From an uncultured Erysipelotrichaceae bacterium (GTDB lineage Bacteria > Bacillota_I > Bacilli_A > Erysipelotrichales > Erysipelotrichaceae), in the NCBI GenBank assembly GCA_900315065.1, contig OMXQ01000014.1, forward strand, positions 1-39,538: 39,538 nt of DNA, read 5' to 3'. The notes beneath the pieces were generated by a model, which did no database searches, was not told where the DNA came from, and worked only from the letters and a program-made list of their open reading frames with translations. The translations under genes and the position numbers were made by a program. This document shows positions 39,379 through 39,538 of the stretch, one piece after another; position 1 is the stretch's first letter; each line of letters begins with the position of its first letter.

Positions 39379-39538
39379 TCAAAAATATTTTCCAAGCTGC
39401 TTTAGTCCACGGCGGATACTGTCTCGGACACGGCTTGGATCTACACCTTCTACTTCGGCAATTTCATTTACCGTCATTCCCAGATAGTATCGGGCATAAA
39501 TTCGCTTTGCCTGTTTCTCCGGCAGCTTCATCACAGCG
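39379..39538 (-). CDS. Sigma-70-region-4-like regulator, C-terminal fragment
   Basis: The last 52 residues are visible, ending at a TGA (39379-39381). They contain LPEKQAKRIYARYYLGMTVN, then EIAEVEGVDPSRVRDSIRRG. This is the helix-turn-helix of sigma region 4, as in the small sigma-like regulators placed upstream of xis-int in Tn916-like elements. The rest lies beyond the right window edge. Confidence 0.75.
   Translation of the reverse strand, partial: AVMKLPEKQAKRIYARYYLGMTVNEIAEVEGVDPSRVRDSIRRGLKQLGKYF

Overview
The window looks like a chromosomal stretch of a Bacillota gut or oral bacterium. The gene style (moderate GC, AAGGAG-type ribosome binding sites, lipoboxes, LPxTG-like surface protein, XRE regulator ending in a Cys-rich NYYC..ECAIGK segment) fits an Erysipelotrichia-like lineage best, but that is inference from protein style, not a search. 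Most of the window, about 0.3 to 36.1 kb on the + strand, reads as one integrative and conjugative element (ICE). A second mobile-element end, on the - strand, abuts it from 36.1 kb to the right edge.

Layout. 1-73: start of an IS110-family transposase (-), cut by the window edge, with its non-coding flank up to about 300. 354-3015: three secreted or membrane-anchored proteins of unknown function. 3271-10533: a giant 2420-residue Cna_B/SpaA-type surface adhesin with a structured leader. 10644-17433: single-strand binding protein, two DUF5688-like paralogues (one split by an in-frame stop), several unrecognised small proteins, and a 785-residue protein that appears to join a RadC/JAMM domain, a PBECR3-like nuclease domain and an ArdC antirestriction module. 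17433-19684: a lipoprotein and an Ig-like membrane protein. 19744-33350: the transfer block: VirB2-like pilin, VirB6/TrbL-like channel protein, PrgI (VirB3-like), VirB4 ATPase, NlpC/P60 wall hydrolase, ribbon-helix-helix protein, coiled-coil protein, MobP/MobL-type relaxase and VirD4/TraG coupling ATPase. A secreted FMN/FAD reductase lipoprotein (22163-23986) with its own promoter-like and terminator-like signals sits inside this block between VirB6 and PrgI. 33.4-36.1 kb: small genes, a headless type IV pilin remnant, an XRE regulator and a membrane protein.

Right end, on the - strand: a tyrosine integrase that lost its last ~60 residues exactly where it meets the ICE side, a second complete integrase, an excisionase and the C-terminus of a sigma-like regulator. 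This is the order typical of Tn916/Tn1549-type ends, so the locus looks like stacked or nested mobile elements.

How the parts fit: the relaxase, ribbon-helix-helix protein and probably the 27972-28212 intergenic region (perfect 14-bp inverted repeat plus a third half-site) would form the relaxosome. VirD4 would couple it to the VirB2/3/4/6 channel, the P60 enzyme would open the wall, and the adhesin and Ig-like protein would act at the cell surface. SSB and the ArdC-containing fusion would protect the incoming strand. The reductase looks like metabolic cargo. Nothing here was checked by database search; family names come from motifs visible in the translations.
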